NCBI GenBank assembly: GCA_027186245.1
Contig: CP114484.1
Coordinates: 10,798,001-10,862,000 of the forward strand
Direction of reading: 5' to 3'
DNA length: 64,000 nt
From: Coriaria nepalensis
Lineage: Eukaryota > Streptophyta > Magnoliopsida > Cucurbitales > Coriariaceae
The notes under the pieces are model-generated. The model had not been told where the DNA came from. It searched no databases and saw only the letters and a program-made list of their open reading frames with translations. The position numbers and the translations under genes were made by a program. Shown here piece by piece: positions 24,316 through 35,863 of the stretch (position 1 is its first letter; each line of letters starts with the position of its first letter).

Positions 24316-24676
24316 TTACGGATTGCTAAAGGAATTGGTGAATGTTGAAAGAGCAGGTAGGCTGGAGCAGATAGTAAGAATTATAATGCAATTATGCAGC
24401 AGATGAATCTGAAATTTGAAGTAACGTTAATCGGAAAATGGGGCTACGTTGTTCTTATATGTGAAGCATCCAAATTTACAGCCAATTCTGAAGCAGAGCA
24501 CTTTACTCTTATTACACTTCTGAATCATCTTTCACCATTGCAGACCAGTGAATCTTTTGTACAATTTTACACATTAAAAAGATACTTCACTGAAAATTTT
24601 GCAGAGTGGGCCAAAATTTTACTTAGTAATCTAATCCAATACCCACCAAATAGCAGTTAAAAAGAATCACACCCAC
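24316..24676. other. intergenic stretch before the ATL gene 3' end
   Basis: An open frame at 24394-24660 (+) lies next to the 3' end of the RING gene and shows no family resemblance. It probably covers that gene's 3' UTR. Confidence 0.4.
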
Positions 24677-25522
24677 CTAATTACTTTTACTACTCATCTT
24701 TGAACTCCCTTCCGGTTCAACCAAAACAGGTTCGGAGGAAGAATCTCCTGAATTCACATTCCCAGACGACGAAGAATCCGTCATCAAAATCGAATCTTCA
24801 CCATCCCCTGTTTCTCTTTCTCCCCTGTTTAATTCCAAATTGATCTCGGAGGATCCCATCTCGCTCTCTCCATTGCTGCTTCCAGAACTTACTACGCCTT
24901 CTGCAGAAACTATGTGGGCCCGGCAGAGAGGGCAATTCGTGTGGGACCTCAACCATGTGTCGATACAAGGAATGTGAAACGCGTGGCTGCATTTCGGTAA
25001 GAGCCGGAGCGTTTCTTCTTCCTGAAATTCGTTAAGACAAACAGAGCACTCTGTCCCTTCGATCAATCCATCGTTTTTCTTGTACTTACAGATCGTGATC
25101 GAGTTTATGATCGACTGCTGCAATCCGACGGTCGTGATGAACCAGATCGGGTGGTCCGTGCGATTCTCTTCGAGAAACTCTTCTTCCTCTCTTCCCCCGT
25201 CGGATTGAGCAGCTCGCGGCGGAGATTCAGCTGCTGCGGCAATTGTTGTTGTTCTTGTTCTTAAGCCGCACCAGCCGGTACAGGATTTGGCGATGATTAC
25301 GTAATAGCTAACTAGCAGGAAGATACTTGAGAGGATGCATATGATAGCGATTGTGAAGGGCGTAATATGGTGATCGGCGTCAGAGAGAGGAGAAGTGGGT
25401 GGCGGCGGAGGCGGGAAGTAGAGCTCGGTGTCGCAGTTGTAGTAGATATCGGAGCAGTCTGTGGTTTGGTTAATTTCTGTTAGAGCTGGGAATAATTTTC
25501 TGTGTTTGATCATGGCTGCCAT
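24677..25522 (-). CDS. ATL-family RING-H2 E3 ubiquitin ligase (ATL51/52/54-like)
   Basis: Intronless gene of 281 aa, as most ATLs are. The protein has a short extracytosolic N-terminus with an N-glycosylation-type NQT and a proline run, one membrane helix at about 53-75 ([20 protein letters not shown]), the GLD-type motif as [11 protein letters not shown] (132-142), and a canonical RING-H2 at 159-200. The zinc ligands are C159, C162, C178, H180, H183, C186, C197 and C200, with the ATL-typical PLC after the seventh. The tail is Ser/Glu-rich. ATLs recruit E2 enzymes at membranes and often act in defence or stress signalling. The frame is open further upstream to 25624, but the start with [12 protein letters not shown] places no extra hydrophobic segment ahead; the longer start would add a signal-like sequence. 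Confidence 0.88.
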   Translation of the reverse strand: MAAMIKHRKLFPALTEINQTTDCSDIYYNCDTELYFPPPPPPTSPLSDADHHITPFTIAIICILSSIFLLVSYYVIIAKSCTGWCGLRTRTTTIAAAAESPPRAAQSDGGREEEEFLEENRTDHPIWFITTVGLQQSIINSITICKYKKNDGLIEGTECSVCLNEFQEEETLRLLPKCSHAFHIPCIDTWLRSHTNCPLCRAHIVSAEGVVSSGSSNGESEMGSSEINLELNRGERETGDGEDSILMTDSSSSGNVNSGDSSSEPVLVEPEGSSKMSSKSN

Positions 25523-26754
25523 AGAAGCAGAGCTCTGATCAGGGCAGAGGGGGTATTTTGTAATAAGTGAAGAAATCGTAGAAATTAAAATCGATATGTT
25601 GAAAAAATATATAATTGATAACAATAATAATAGTAAGTAACGTCTTTATCAAGGTTTAGTGGAGGAGAGAGCGTTTGGTAAATTATAAAAAGTTAATATC
25701 AAATTATGTCATCATTTAATGTTATCATATATTTATAATAAGTTTGGATTATGCGACGTGACAATATTATTATTATTATAAATGATGACATGATAATATT
25801 TTAATCGGTATTATTGTTAATCAGTTTGTTTATGAACTAAGTATTGACTGACAACAAAAAAAAAAAAAAAAAAAAAAAAAAACCAGAAGATAATTACAGT
25901 GCCACCACCGTCTTTGTAATATTTGGTAGCAAGTCCAAATCAAGACGACAATATTCTTATCTTATAAAGTTAGCAAGGCTCTATTCATGTTGAAAATGCG
26001 AAATGGACCTCAAATCTAACATCTTCTAAATTTGCTTGTGTAATAATTAACTTCGATATTGGCTTATTAAATGGTAAGACATATTATTTGACTTATTAAC
26101 TTCGTGTCATTATGGAGACAAAAGATTGATTTATTACTAAGACATAAGTTGATTAATTATTAGGTCTTAAATTATGAATTAATTAGTATGTAAGTTGCTA
26201 AACTTATTATGTATGGTGAAAATTTATGCGAATCTCATCAGTCATTTTTTCTTACAATGATAAATTACAGATCATCATCGATGATCTAAGATCTTAGATA
26301 GAGATGAGTAATCAACAATTAATAATCAAAATATTTGAGTTTAATTTCAAAAATAATTATAAAAAAAAAAAAAAAAAACTTGTTTTATGGGATTGTTAGA
26401 TAACCAATTGAGCACAACTTGACGGTAACAGGTCAACCGGAGAACGTGGTCCAATGAATTAGGTAATGTGTAAAAAAATGTTAAATGTAAACAACGGGAA
26501 GGAATCGGATAGCTTTACAACTTATGACTTGTCCATACGACTATAAAATAATTGGTTACTTGCCCGTCGCCGGTTTGATTAATCCACGTAAGAAACAATA
26601 CATTTCTCGTCAACTTAAAAAAAAAAAAAAAAAAAAATTGTTATTACAAGTCAGATCGAACCCACCGAATTTTCCCCAAATAATATTTTCCAAATCAAAA
26701 TCATAGACTTCATTAAGGCTTCAAGCAATCAAAAACATCAGCCCCCATCGAATC
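25523..26754. other. intergenic region with poly(A) tracts
   Basis: No gene is seen. Three A-runs occur: 25856-25882 (27 nt), 26360-26378 and 26617-26637. Their spacing and the lack of nearby coding debris do not show which, if any, are retroposon tails. Confidence 0.5.
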
Positions 26755-28226
26755 ATGTCTTCAATTTTATTATCGACCACGGCCCCTAATTGCCGTCCCA
26801 CAAGCTTTCCTCGTTCCAGATCACGCTACCAACTGCATGGTCAATATGCTTCAAGGCTTGTCAGAATCAGCTCCAGCACTACTGGTACTACTTTATGTTT
26901 GAGAGGCAACTGTTCTTCCCGCAAAGCAAAGATGTAAGCCAGCCACCTGTTTGTTTCCCGAGAAAATTATAATAGATATTGATTCGTGTTGAATTGCTGA
27001 CGATGCAGGAAAATGACTGTTTATAGCAGCTTAACACCACCTCCTCCTCTTCCATCTGACTCTTCTCCCGGTCATTGGTAAATAAAAATTGATTATTTTT
27101 CCAGAGTCGACTAGTTATGATAAGATCGTGTCGAGATTAATGGCGTTGTTTCAGCAGGAAGGCTTGGTTTGTTGGAATGCTAATCACCGCGATTCTGCCA
27201 TTTTTCAAGGACAAATGGGGCCCTTTGCTACTTTTCAAGCGTAAGGATCGAATTAATTAACTTACTGATTTTGATTAGTATGTTGATTAAGTTGATCAGT
27301 TTATACAACTACTAATATTGCGCAGAGAGAGTGGAAAGGGTGGTGGAGACAGCGGAGGAGGTAGCAGACGTTGTAGAAAATGTGGCGGAGGAATTGGAGA
27401 AGGTGGCGGAAGAGGTGGCTGATCATCTACCGGAAGGTGGAAAGCTTAAAAACGCTGCGGTTTTGGTTGAAAATATAGCTAGAGAAGCAGACAAGGATGC
27501 CCATCTAGCGGAACAAGTCATCGATAAGGTTAGTTTTAATTTCTTAACACAATTCTCTATTCATTTTTCTTCATTCCCCATATATAATTATAGGGTAATT
27601 ACATAGTTAATTTTAAACATGGAGCATCTTTTGGTACAGATTACATCCTTATTATCTAAACCTTATCTTTAATTAATATAATAAACATGTCATTAACCCT
27701 TAAAGTTGAAAATCACATACCTAACTCATAGAACGCATCATCGTCAAAGTTTTAGCAGAAAAAGTCATAAATTAAATTGAAAAGTTCTTGTACACACATG
27801 TATGTTTAAACATACACGTGACCATACTCTCTCTATATATATACAATAACATCTCGATTAAATTTGATTCGATCGAGAGTTGGATGCTTGATGCCTGGTC
27901 GAATGCGTTGACCGCTAACATGTCACTCTCGTAAAGCTGTAATAAGACTACATAAATATTAGATGTAATTAATGCTTCAATCTGTCGTGGTAGTATTTGT
28001 TTAAGTTTAATGATGAGTATATTAGTACATTTAAGTGAAGTCGAATTTGGTTGGATTAAGCAACGTAAACATGTCTTGCAAGGCACTATTTTGAAATGTT
28101 TTTGGTATGTTGCTTGTATTGTTATCGCAGGTTGAGGAAGTGGAGAAAGAGGTGGATTCATTCATTGAACCAGAGGTTGCTCAAATAACCAAATCAAACA
28201 ATGATGAGAAGCAGAAAGGTTCTTAA
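26755..28226 (+). CDS. plastid-targeted single-pass coiled-coil protein of unknown function
   Basis: Five coding exons: 26755-26933, 27009-27077, 27158-27240, 27326-27528 and 28131-28226, giving 209 aa with consistent phases. The N-terminal ~55 residues are rich in Ser, Thr and Arg with almost no acids, typical of a chloroplast transit peptide. A Pro-rich patch (TPPPPLPSDSSP) precedes one hydrophobic segment, KAWFVGMLITAILPFFKDKW. The last ~110 residues are strongly charged with repeated V/A-E-E-V patterns (VERVVETAEEVADVVENVAE, LEKVAEEVADHLPEG, AEQVIDKVEEVEKEV), predicting a long amphipathic helix or coiled coil. I do not recognise a named family. A thylakoid or envelope protein facing the stroma is the simplest inference. 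The gene converges on the CYP81 pseudogene about 100 bp downstream. Confidence 0.8.
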
Positions 28227-28329
28227 TGCTAATGTTACTGCTATATATATATATATATTTGACACCATACTAGCTTAATCACGTAATTTTCAAAAACACT
28301 CTATTTCTTCCACGAAAACCTTTTTCATT

Positions 28330-29966
28330 ACGGGTCGTGCTTTGCACATGACCTCTAATGGCACTGCTCTAGGCATGGTCAGTCCTCATCCATGTCAATT
28401 TCCTTCTTACTTATCCTGTCCCACTCAAAGCATTGGATCAAGGATCCCACGCTCAGACCCAAGACCCTTTGGGCCAAGCCAGCTCCAGGACAAGCCCTCC
28501 TTCCTAGCCCAAATGGTATTAATTTTTTTCACACGTGTCACTATCACTGCCACTACCACTACCCTCTTTGTGTCTTTCAGGCTTAAAACTTGTAGGCTCA
28601 TCCCAAAGATTAGGTTCCCTATGTATGGCCCACACATTGGCTATTACTATTGTGTCACGTGGCACGTTGTATCCTCCGACTCTGCAATTATCAGAACTGA
28701 TATGAGGCAGCAGCAAGGGGGCTGCAGGATACAACCGAAGCGTTTCAGCGACTATTCCATTAAGGTACGGCAGCTTTGACACGTCAGCTTCGTTTAGCAG
28801 TTCTTCTTGTCCGATTTGAGACTCCAACTCATCTCTAGCCTTCTTTAATGTCTCAGGATGGTTGAGTAGATTAGACAGCGCCCATTCTAATGTTTCTGAT
28901 GATGTCTCGGTCCCTGCAAAGTATTACATCCTGCACGTAACATCAACATGGATGCTAAGTTACGTTTCTCCAAAAAGCTTAAATTATTAAGAAAACCTAT
29001 CAATTATATTATCGAGACTTTTTAACGGCAGATATAGTAAGATTCATTCAACTAATTAACTTCGATTCATACTTACATTTATAAGCCCTTTAATTATTTC
29101 GTCGCTATAAAAATCATGTTGGGATTCTTGCAAAGACAGGAGATGATCAATCATAGTATTTCGACCATCTTCCTTCTTACTACGATGTTCATCAATCAAT
29201 CCTTGTAGGAACGCATCAATCCTTTTAGCATGCCTTATCATCTTCTTCTCGCGAGCATTCAGGGTAATCCAGTCCAGAAAGGGTAAGTAGTCACCCGGAT
29301 TTGCCGCGCCAACAGTTTCTGTTAACTCCTTCGCATCTCCTGAAATCTCATCACCTCTTCCTCGTCCGACTTGCCGTCTCGAAGCCTCTTCCCTGTCACC
29401 ATTCTCATCATAATATTCATTGTCAGCTCATAAAACATGGATTGAAGCTCAACTTTCGAAAATTCATGTAATGAGTTTTTAGACAGTTTCTTCAGTAAGC
29501 GATTCACTTCGTCTCTTCTAATCCCGGAGAAGGAGTTTAGTCGGGTTGATGAGAAAACATCGGTCATACTGATGCGACGTCGGTTCCGCCAGTGATCCCC
29601 ATAGGATGAGGTTATCATGCTCATGTGGTTTTAGCCGAGATGCTTTCCCCAGAGCAACGGAGGGCGGTTGGCTAGAATGATGTCATTCCTAATGAAGCAT
29701 TCTTCGGCTGCAGATAAGGAGGAGATAATGACTACGGGTTTGGATCCGAAACGGAGAGCGATGATTGGTCCATGTTTTTGTGAAAGTTGTTGGAGAGAAC
29801 GATGAACGGGATGCTTTAGGAGATGGAGGTGACCGATTATGGGAAGAGATGGCGGACTAGGTGGTGTGTTTTTGAGATGTGTTCTGGTTTGAGGCAACAA
29901 CTTTAAAGCAAAAAGGAGGAAGATAAGAGATAAGGCTATGTAAGAGATAACAAGTGTGTCTTCCAT
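28330..29966 (-). pseudogene. cytochrome P450, CYP81 family, pseudogene
   Basis: The reading order on the minus strand is that of a CYP81 gene with its single intron (about 29076-28931). The N-terminal anchor and PPSPPSLPIIGHLHLLK start at 29966, followed by SSYGDHWRNRRRI, DEIIKGLIN before the intron, [15 protein letters not shown] (I helix), [15 protein letters not shown] (ExxR), FKPERH and the heme loop [15 protein letters not shown]. Damage includes a TAA replacing the expected Tyr codon after WGKHLG (29633-29631), a frameshift near 29335, a lesion at the start of exon 2, a frameshift in an A-run near 28520 just before the heme loop, and another near 28395 in the tail. CYP81 enzymes oxidise specialised metabolites such as isoflavones, lignans and glucosinolates; this copy cannot make one. 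Confidence 0.88.
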
Positions 29967-31169
29967 AAAAAACTAGCAAGCAATCTTGATATAAATTATG
30001 TGGTTAACTTGCTCTAAGGAACTAAAAAAAAAGACGTTATTTTTAGGAGTGATAATAGTGGGATACGAGTTCTAGATAGATTTTAATCTACCATAAATAA
30101 ATTAATTATATGTATAAATATCAGTATCCTCAATCAATAGGGTTGAGTATAGGGTCGAATTTGATTTGAAACTATTGAATATCTTACACGATCAGAAATC
30201 AAATACATTTATATATTCAATAACAAAATTTCATTATTATTTTATGAAATTTTATAAAAAGCTTATTATATATTCCAACAATTATTTTTATAATAATTTA
30301 CAAATAATTTAAAAGAATGAAATTTTTTAAAAAGTATATAAGTATTAAATATTTCAAGTCTCAATCAATTTACTTAACAACTTTTATCTCGCAAATGTTT
30401 AAAATCATAAGACTTTATCTTATTTATACATCTTATAGCTATATACTAAAAAGCATGACATAATGTCAAATTTGATTTCGGTTAGCTTTTCTTGATGGGC
30501 CATCAATTGAAAGTAGGTCTTTAGGCCCAAATTCGAAATAGTAAAACATTGGTTCGGTCCATTGGTGATAAGAGTAAAGCGAATATCTCCATAGTCTAGG
30601 CCCATATTACAATTGACAAAACCCACTTTTCTAGATTAATCCGACCCAGGCCCGCATGATTTTCCATATGTCATTTGCGCAATAAACACTCACCAATGGG
30701 ATATAGCCACGCATACTCATGTGGACCCCGCTACGTTTATAACCCATTTTGAAATGGCGCTCCAACGGCTACGCTTTTCAAATTGGAAGCTTTAAAAAGA
30801 ACGGGGAAAAGAAATTAAAAGGCGAAAAAGAGAAAGAGAAGGAAAATTAAACCCTCGTTTTCTTTCGGGCCAAACAAAATCCTTTCCTCTCAATTCTTCT
30901 TATTCTCTGAATCTTTTCTTCATCTCGTTCTCTCTCTCATTTCTCAGATCTCGAGGTCGTCTGTTACTGCTGTTTGATCGTTTCTGAATCAAAGAAAGCA
31001 GATTGGGAATTTGACTCTCAGACTGAAAGTTTACGATCCGAAATTTTCTAGGGTTCATAGCAGATTTTCACGGGAAAAGATAAATTTCTTTCCTGCAATT
31101 TGAAGGGTTGTTTTGAGATCAAGATTCTGAAAACCACGGTGGTTCTTTTAGGGTTACTTATAACCAAAA
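29967..31169. other. divergent intergenic region between the CYP81 pseudogene and coiled-coil gene
   Basis: AT-rich from 30000 to 30400. The part from about 30840 to 31169 is purine- then CT-rich and looks like the 5' leader of the downstream gene. The minus open frame at 30420-30626 is not supported as a gene. Confidence 0.5.
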
Positions 31170-33256
31170 ATGGATCTTCCTCAAGAAATCGACGATTTCG
31201 TCAAAGAAACGATAGACTACACCTTGGGTCTCCCTGTGTCCGAGAAAACCTTAGAGTTGAAGCTTCGTGCATTAGAAGAATCACAGAGGAATCTTCGCGA
31301 CCTGTGTTTAACCCTGCAGTCAAAACTTAAGGAGAGGGACCAAGCACTTGAGCGCGCTAGGGTTAGTATCCTCCACTGTCAACTTAGTTAATTTGTTTCG
31401 TTTCAGATGATAATGATTTGTTTCGTCTTAATTCTCCTTTTAGGCTGAATCAACAATGAATGCGCAAGCCTTGAAGAAATTTATTGAGGAAAATCAGAAA
31501 CTGGCTTCAGAGTGCACTCATCTACTGAATCAGTGTAATAAATTAGAAAGGGAGTGTGCTTTGTATGATCACGACAGGGAGGCTTTGATGGACTTTGGGA
31601 ATGAGGCTGATCAACGAGCAAAGGATGCTGAGGTTCGTGTCCATGAATTGGAGGAGGCAGTCCGAGGGTTGTCAGATGAATTGGAATTCTACAAAAATGA
31701 ATATGAGATGCGAATGGTAAAAATCTGATCTTTTCCCCTTTTGCTAAGTTTACTTTACCAATAGCCTAATAAAAATATTGAATGGTTTTCTGCAATTGAT
31801 AGAAATGAATGTTTGAGAATTCGAACTGTGTTGTTACGTCTCTGGTCCAAGTTTCTTAAGGTTGACGGTTTGTGTCATCGTTCATGGAAATTTCATTCAT
31901 ATTATCTTCAATGCAGATGTTCCTTTCGTTTGTTGCAAAATTTTTCCTTGTATAAGGAAAGATATTGGTTTCTGGTTCTGGCTTTAGTTGTTTATCTGTT
32001 TACAATGGGAGCTCTAGAATTGCATTCTGGTATACAGAGGGAACTTTGTAAGTGTAATATTTAAGAGATGAGCTAAATAGAACTCTTTGAGCTATTGAGA
32101 TTAAATATATGATTAACAACATCGATTAGGGTGCCTTTCTACCAATTCCATGAATTGGAGGTTTCAACAATTATCTCCTCCTCACTTGTAGTTGTGGGTC
32201 TGACTATCACTGGTTTGTCCAGAAATATTCATACACACTTGTAACGAACGGCTCATGTTTGGCAACCTGAAATGAAGTCAGTAAACTAAAAACATCCAGT
32301 CATTGATACTGTTTCAATTAAGGAATTAATGGGGTTGTTAATCAAAATCATAAGTTCTTAAGTTCAAGTTATTATCTTACTTCAAGTTGAGAAGGCATGT
32401 CCAGTTACCAACTACCAAGGATTGACAAATGCACGTGACTTACTTTGCAGGTCGATTCATCTTCTTCAGAGATTACAGCAGTGGAGGAGATTTTACTTGA
32501 TTCAGTTTTAGCCACACTTATCAATAAAGATGAAACCATTCCAGCACTTACATTTTTGGAGGTAAATAGTGGGCATGAATCGTGCCAAAAGTTGCTGAAA
32601 ATGTGGAATTGGTGAGTACTTTTCTTTCTTAGGTATTTAGTGCAAACCCATTAACTTTTCTAACTAGAATGCAGTACTAACTAGTTCTGCATGCAATGAT
32701 TCCCTCCCCTTATTGTGATAGCTTAAAGCCTTCAACTCAGAAGATTCTATCACTTGCTGCTGAAGTGAAAGCGCTTCAGAAGGATAAGGAACATCTAAGG
32801 ATCAACCTTCATAGAGCTGAAGTGGAGGTGAGAATTGGGTCAGTTTTTGGGATTTTCTTACTCCTTATTCTTCCCACTTCAATAAAGTTGCTTAGTTGTG
32901 GTGTATGTAGGTTAAGGTACTGTTTGAAGAAAACAATATTTTAGATGAGGCGAACAAAAAGTTGTCACGCCAAAGTAAGGAAAGAGGCTATTACTCTGGT
33001 GGTAGACATACTGACAGTGCATCAGCTAAGGTGATGTATGCTTAAAATTTATTGTCTGGTCCTAGGCCAATATTTGTTTTTTTGGATCTAATGTAATTTG
33101 TCCTCTGTTTTTCTGCAGTCAAATAAGCGAAAATCTAGCGCCAATCTGTGTAGCAGCCCAATCGAAGGGAAGTTGGATTTTGGTGATCCAGATACTAGAT
33201 TGCCACTTTCGCCTTTGCTACATAATTCTCCGGACTCAAGAATGCAGAAGAAGTAA
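31170..33256 (+). CDS. uncharacterised plant coiled-coil protein
   Basis: Six coding exons: 31170-31361, 31444-31716, 32451-32611, 32722-32827, 32911-33030 and 33119-33256, giving 329 aa. The start MDLPQEIDDFVKETIDYTLG is followed by long Leu/Glu/Lys-rich heptad stretches: SEKTLELKLRALEESQRNL, AQALKKFIEENQKLASE and then VHELEEAVRGLSDELEFYK. A middle segment (ITAVEEILLDSVLATLINK) is followed by more coiled coil (KILSLAAEVKALQKDKEHLR). The C-terminal ~45 residues are Ser/Pro/Lys-rich with a basic NKRKSS patch and LPLSPLLHNSP. No enzyme or binding domain is recognised. It resembles a small single-copy plant family annotated only as hypothetical (I believe the At4g09060 type; uncertain). A structural or nuclear/cytoskeletal role is inference only. 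Confidence 0.85.
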
Positions 33257-33744
33257 CAGCCAGTTTCTTCATGAATAGGGTTAACATTTTCATTCCCCCC
33301 GCTCCTCTGCCTCGTGTAATCTTCTTCTTACATTGGGGATATTTTCGGATGTTTTTAACAATGGGTCGAGAGATGAGTTACCACAACATATGAATTCGTT
33401 GTATCTTGTAAGAACGAACTATCATCCTTAATGCTTTTTCAATGAAAAGACGGTTTGGCTTTTGCTGAACCATGCTTCGTGAGTTCGTGTATGGAATTTG
33501 CCATCTCAAAGTTGACTTGATTGGATAATGTCTTGTATCGTTTGTCAGCGTAAAATATCCTTATTTGTTAGATAATGAAAAAAGTAAAACAAAATCACGA
33601 AGAGAAATTATATATCTTCTAAGGCTGAAAATAACGACGCCCTTTCTATGCCTGAAAAACAGTTAAAACGACGACGTTGAGATCTTGTCAAACTTTGCCT
33701 CCATGGAAACACAGAAGTAAGATTTGAAGCGACGAAAATATTCT
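33257..33744. other. short intergenic region
   Basis: Holds the 3' UTR of the coiled-coil gene and the leader of the chloroplast RNP locus. A poly(A)-signal-like AATGAAAAG lies near 33443. Nothing else is seen. Confidence 0.5.
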
Positions 33745-35126
33745 ATGGCCTTGCTTCGTCTTTCCCATTTCCCATCTACCACCATCTTCCACTCCGAACC
33801 TCAACAGCAGCAACAACTACAAAAGCACAGAGTCTCGCTCTTCACGTCTCTATCATCATCGCTGCAGTAATCGCACCTATTATCTACTACCCATAGCAAA
33901 AATGATACTAACTCCTTCTTCAGGACCCAGAAAAAAATAAGCAAATCCCTTCTTCTGCCCAACTTCTCTTCAACCTCTCAAGAACTACAAACCCTGGATA
34001 TCACCTCACCTAATGCTTCTTCTTCCCCTTCGAAAATTGAGACCGAAGAGGAAGAGGAAGAGTTTTCTCAACTTAGATTGATTGCCCAGAATGTTCCTTG
34101 GTCTTCTACACCTGAAAAGTACGGCAATGTCCGAGACATCGAGGTTTTTATTTTTATTTTATCTTTTCCTCTTCATTTGTAGTGCTTGTTTTTCATTTTC
34201 TAATTTTATTTATTTTGGGTGTTATAGCTTTCAATGTATAACAAGAGCAGAAACAGAGGATTGGCATTTGTTACAATGGGATATCCTGAGGAAGCCCTTG
34301 CTGCTATCACTAATCACGAATCATATGTAAGCACTAAGCAGATTGATCCCATCTTTTATTTTGTTTATTTCTTTGCTTTTTTGGTTAATTTTTTCCCAAA
34401 TAATCATGTAGTATAATGTTTCATTTTAGTTACAGAGGATTTTCAACATTGAAAAACAGGGGAAATTCTGTCCATGTTTTTTTCCTGATCCAAAAAACGA
34501 AAGTCTACTTTTTTGCACTGTAAACTTGCCAAAATGTGAACTTTTGTTCATTTTTCATGGATATTGATCTTCTGCATATAGGAATTGGAAGGCCGTGTAT
34601 TGAAGATCAATTATGCTTAAGGAAAAGAGGAAGAAACCAGCTTCCCCTCCGGTTCAACCCAAACCGGTAACATTCAATTTGTTCGTAGCCAATTTAATCG
34701 TTCGAAGCGAGAGCGAAAGACCTCAAGGAATTCTTCGATTCAGGTAGCAAGAACGTTGATTCTGCTCAAATTATATTTCATGAAAATCCTAGAAGATCTT
34801 TAGGATATGGCTTTGTGGCATTCAAATCCAAGAAGGATGCGGAGGCTGCCCTTGTGGACTTTCAAGGAAAGGTAATAAATTTCGATATCAAAATCTAAAT
34901 TATAAAAGCTTAAACGATGTCGAAGTGATCTTTTATGAAGAAATGTTTGAAATATGTGCTGATCGCATTGCAGTCTTTCATGGGGAGGCCGATTAGAGTA
35001 GCTCGTAGCAAACAGTTTTTGAAACAGCCATTGGAGGAGAAAACTGTATCTGAAGTTGTAACAAGTGAAAGTGGTTTGGAGCAAGAAGATGGAGCTAATG
35101 AGAATTGGCAATGTTTGATTTGGTAG
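33745..35126 (+). pseudogene. chloroplast RNA-binding protein (two RRMs, At2g35410-like), damaged
   Basis: Starts MALLRLSHFPSTTIFHS, a transit-peptide-like sequence. An in-frame TAA lies at 33868-33870. RRM1 begins QLRLIAQNVPWSSTPE and then jumps to KYGNVRDIE, so seven residues (family DIRALFE) are missing in frame. The next exons give SMYNKSRNRGLAFVTMG, PEEALAAITNHESY and ELEGRVLKINYA. One extra nucleotide follows NYA and another falls within NLFVANL, splitting RRM2; thereafter SFEARAKDLKEFFDSGSKNV, GYGFVAFKSKKDAEAALVDF and, in the last exon from 34974, SFMGRPIRVARSKQFLK. Introns and their borders are kept, so it is not a retrocopy. Family members bind plastid mRNAs and affect editing and stability. 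Conserved residues between the lesions suggest recent loss, or base-level errors in the assembly. Confidence 0.75.
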
Positions 35127-35863
35127 GTGATCTCTTATATTGGTCAGATGAATACACCAATATAAGAGTTAGCATGTAAGTTTCATGATGGCTTATCTTA
35201 CAAGTGATGGTAGAATATATTGAATATGGCTTATCTTCCAGTATGTAATCATGTACTGTGATTTGTCTAACTTTGTTTTGGGTTCTTTTCATCGACTTTG
35301 TCCGGTTTCAGAAGATCACGAGATGTCTGAATAAACAGCTGTGAAGTGTGAACTTACCGCGACACCCGTAAAAAGAAGCCTAATACATTTATACAGACTA
35401 GAGTGGTAGTCTAGTAGACGAGGAGTAGCTGAGTGGAGTAGATTGTAGATGACAAAATCCACCTCTAAATGCACAACTCACCCCTCCACCCAACTCTCTC
35501 TAAGTCTCTCTCATCGCATTCTTATTCAGAAATAAATTATTTTTTGATAAATTTATATAATCAATAATTAAGATTGAAAAAATAAATGAAAAAAAAAGAA
35601 TTATATTCTCGTAATAATGATATGGAATCGAATTGAACAAACGTAATCTAAGAAATGAGTAGTAATAACTAATAATTACTGGACGATCGATATATTCAAG
35701 GAACAGCAATAATATGGTAAATTCGGAATTTCTAAAATATAGTAAATATAAAATTATTTGTAATGAAAAATAGATGAAGTCCATAACTGCCTTAGCTAAT
35801 ACACTAATGATCTATAACGACCTGAAATCAGTTATAATCTATTCCATGAGAATCTCACCAGAT
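35127..35863. other. convergent intergenic region
   Basis: 3' flanks of the RNP locus and the arabinogalactan gene. The stretch 35520-35770 is AT-rich. The minus open frame at 35500-35784 is Tyr/Ile/Phe low-complexity and is rejected. Confidence 0.5.

Noticed and set aside
24394..24660. 88-codon plus open frame downstream of the MITE
   Set aside because: It is antisense to the probable 3' UTR of the ATL gene, and no family resemblance was seen.
28342..28779. 145-codon plus open frame
   Set aside because: It is the antisense shadow of the CYP81 pseudogene's second exon, whose P450 motifs are clear on the minus strand.
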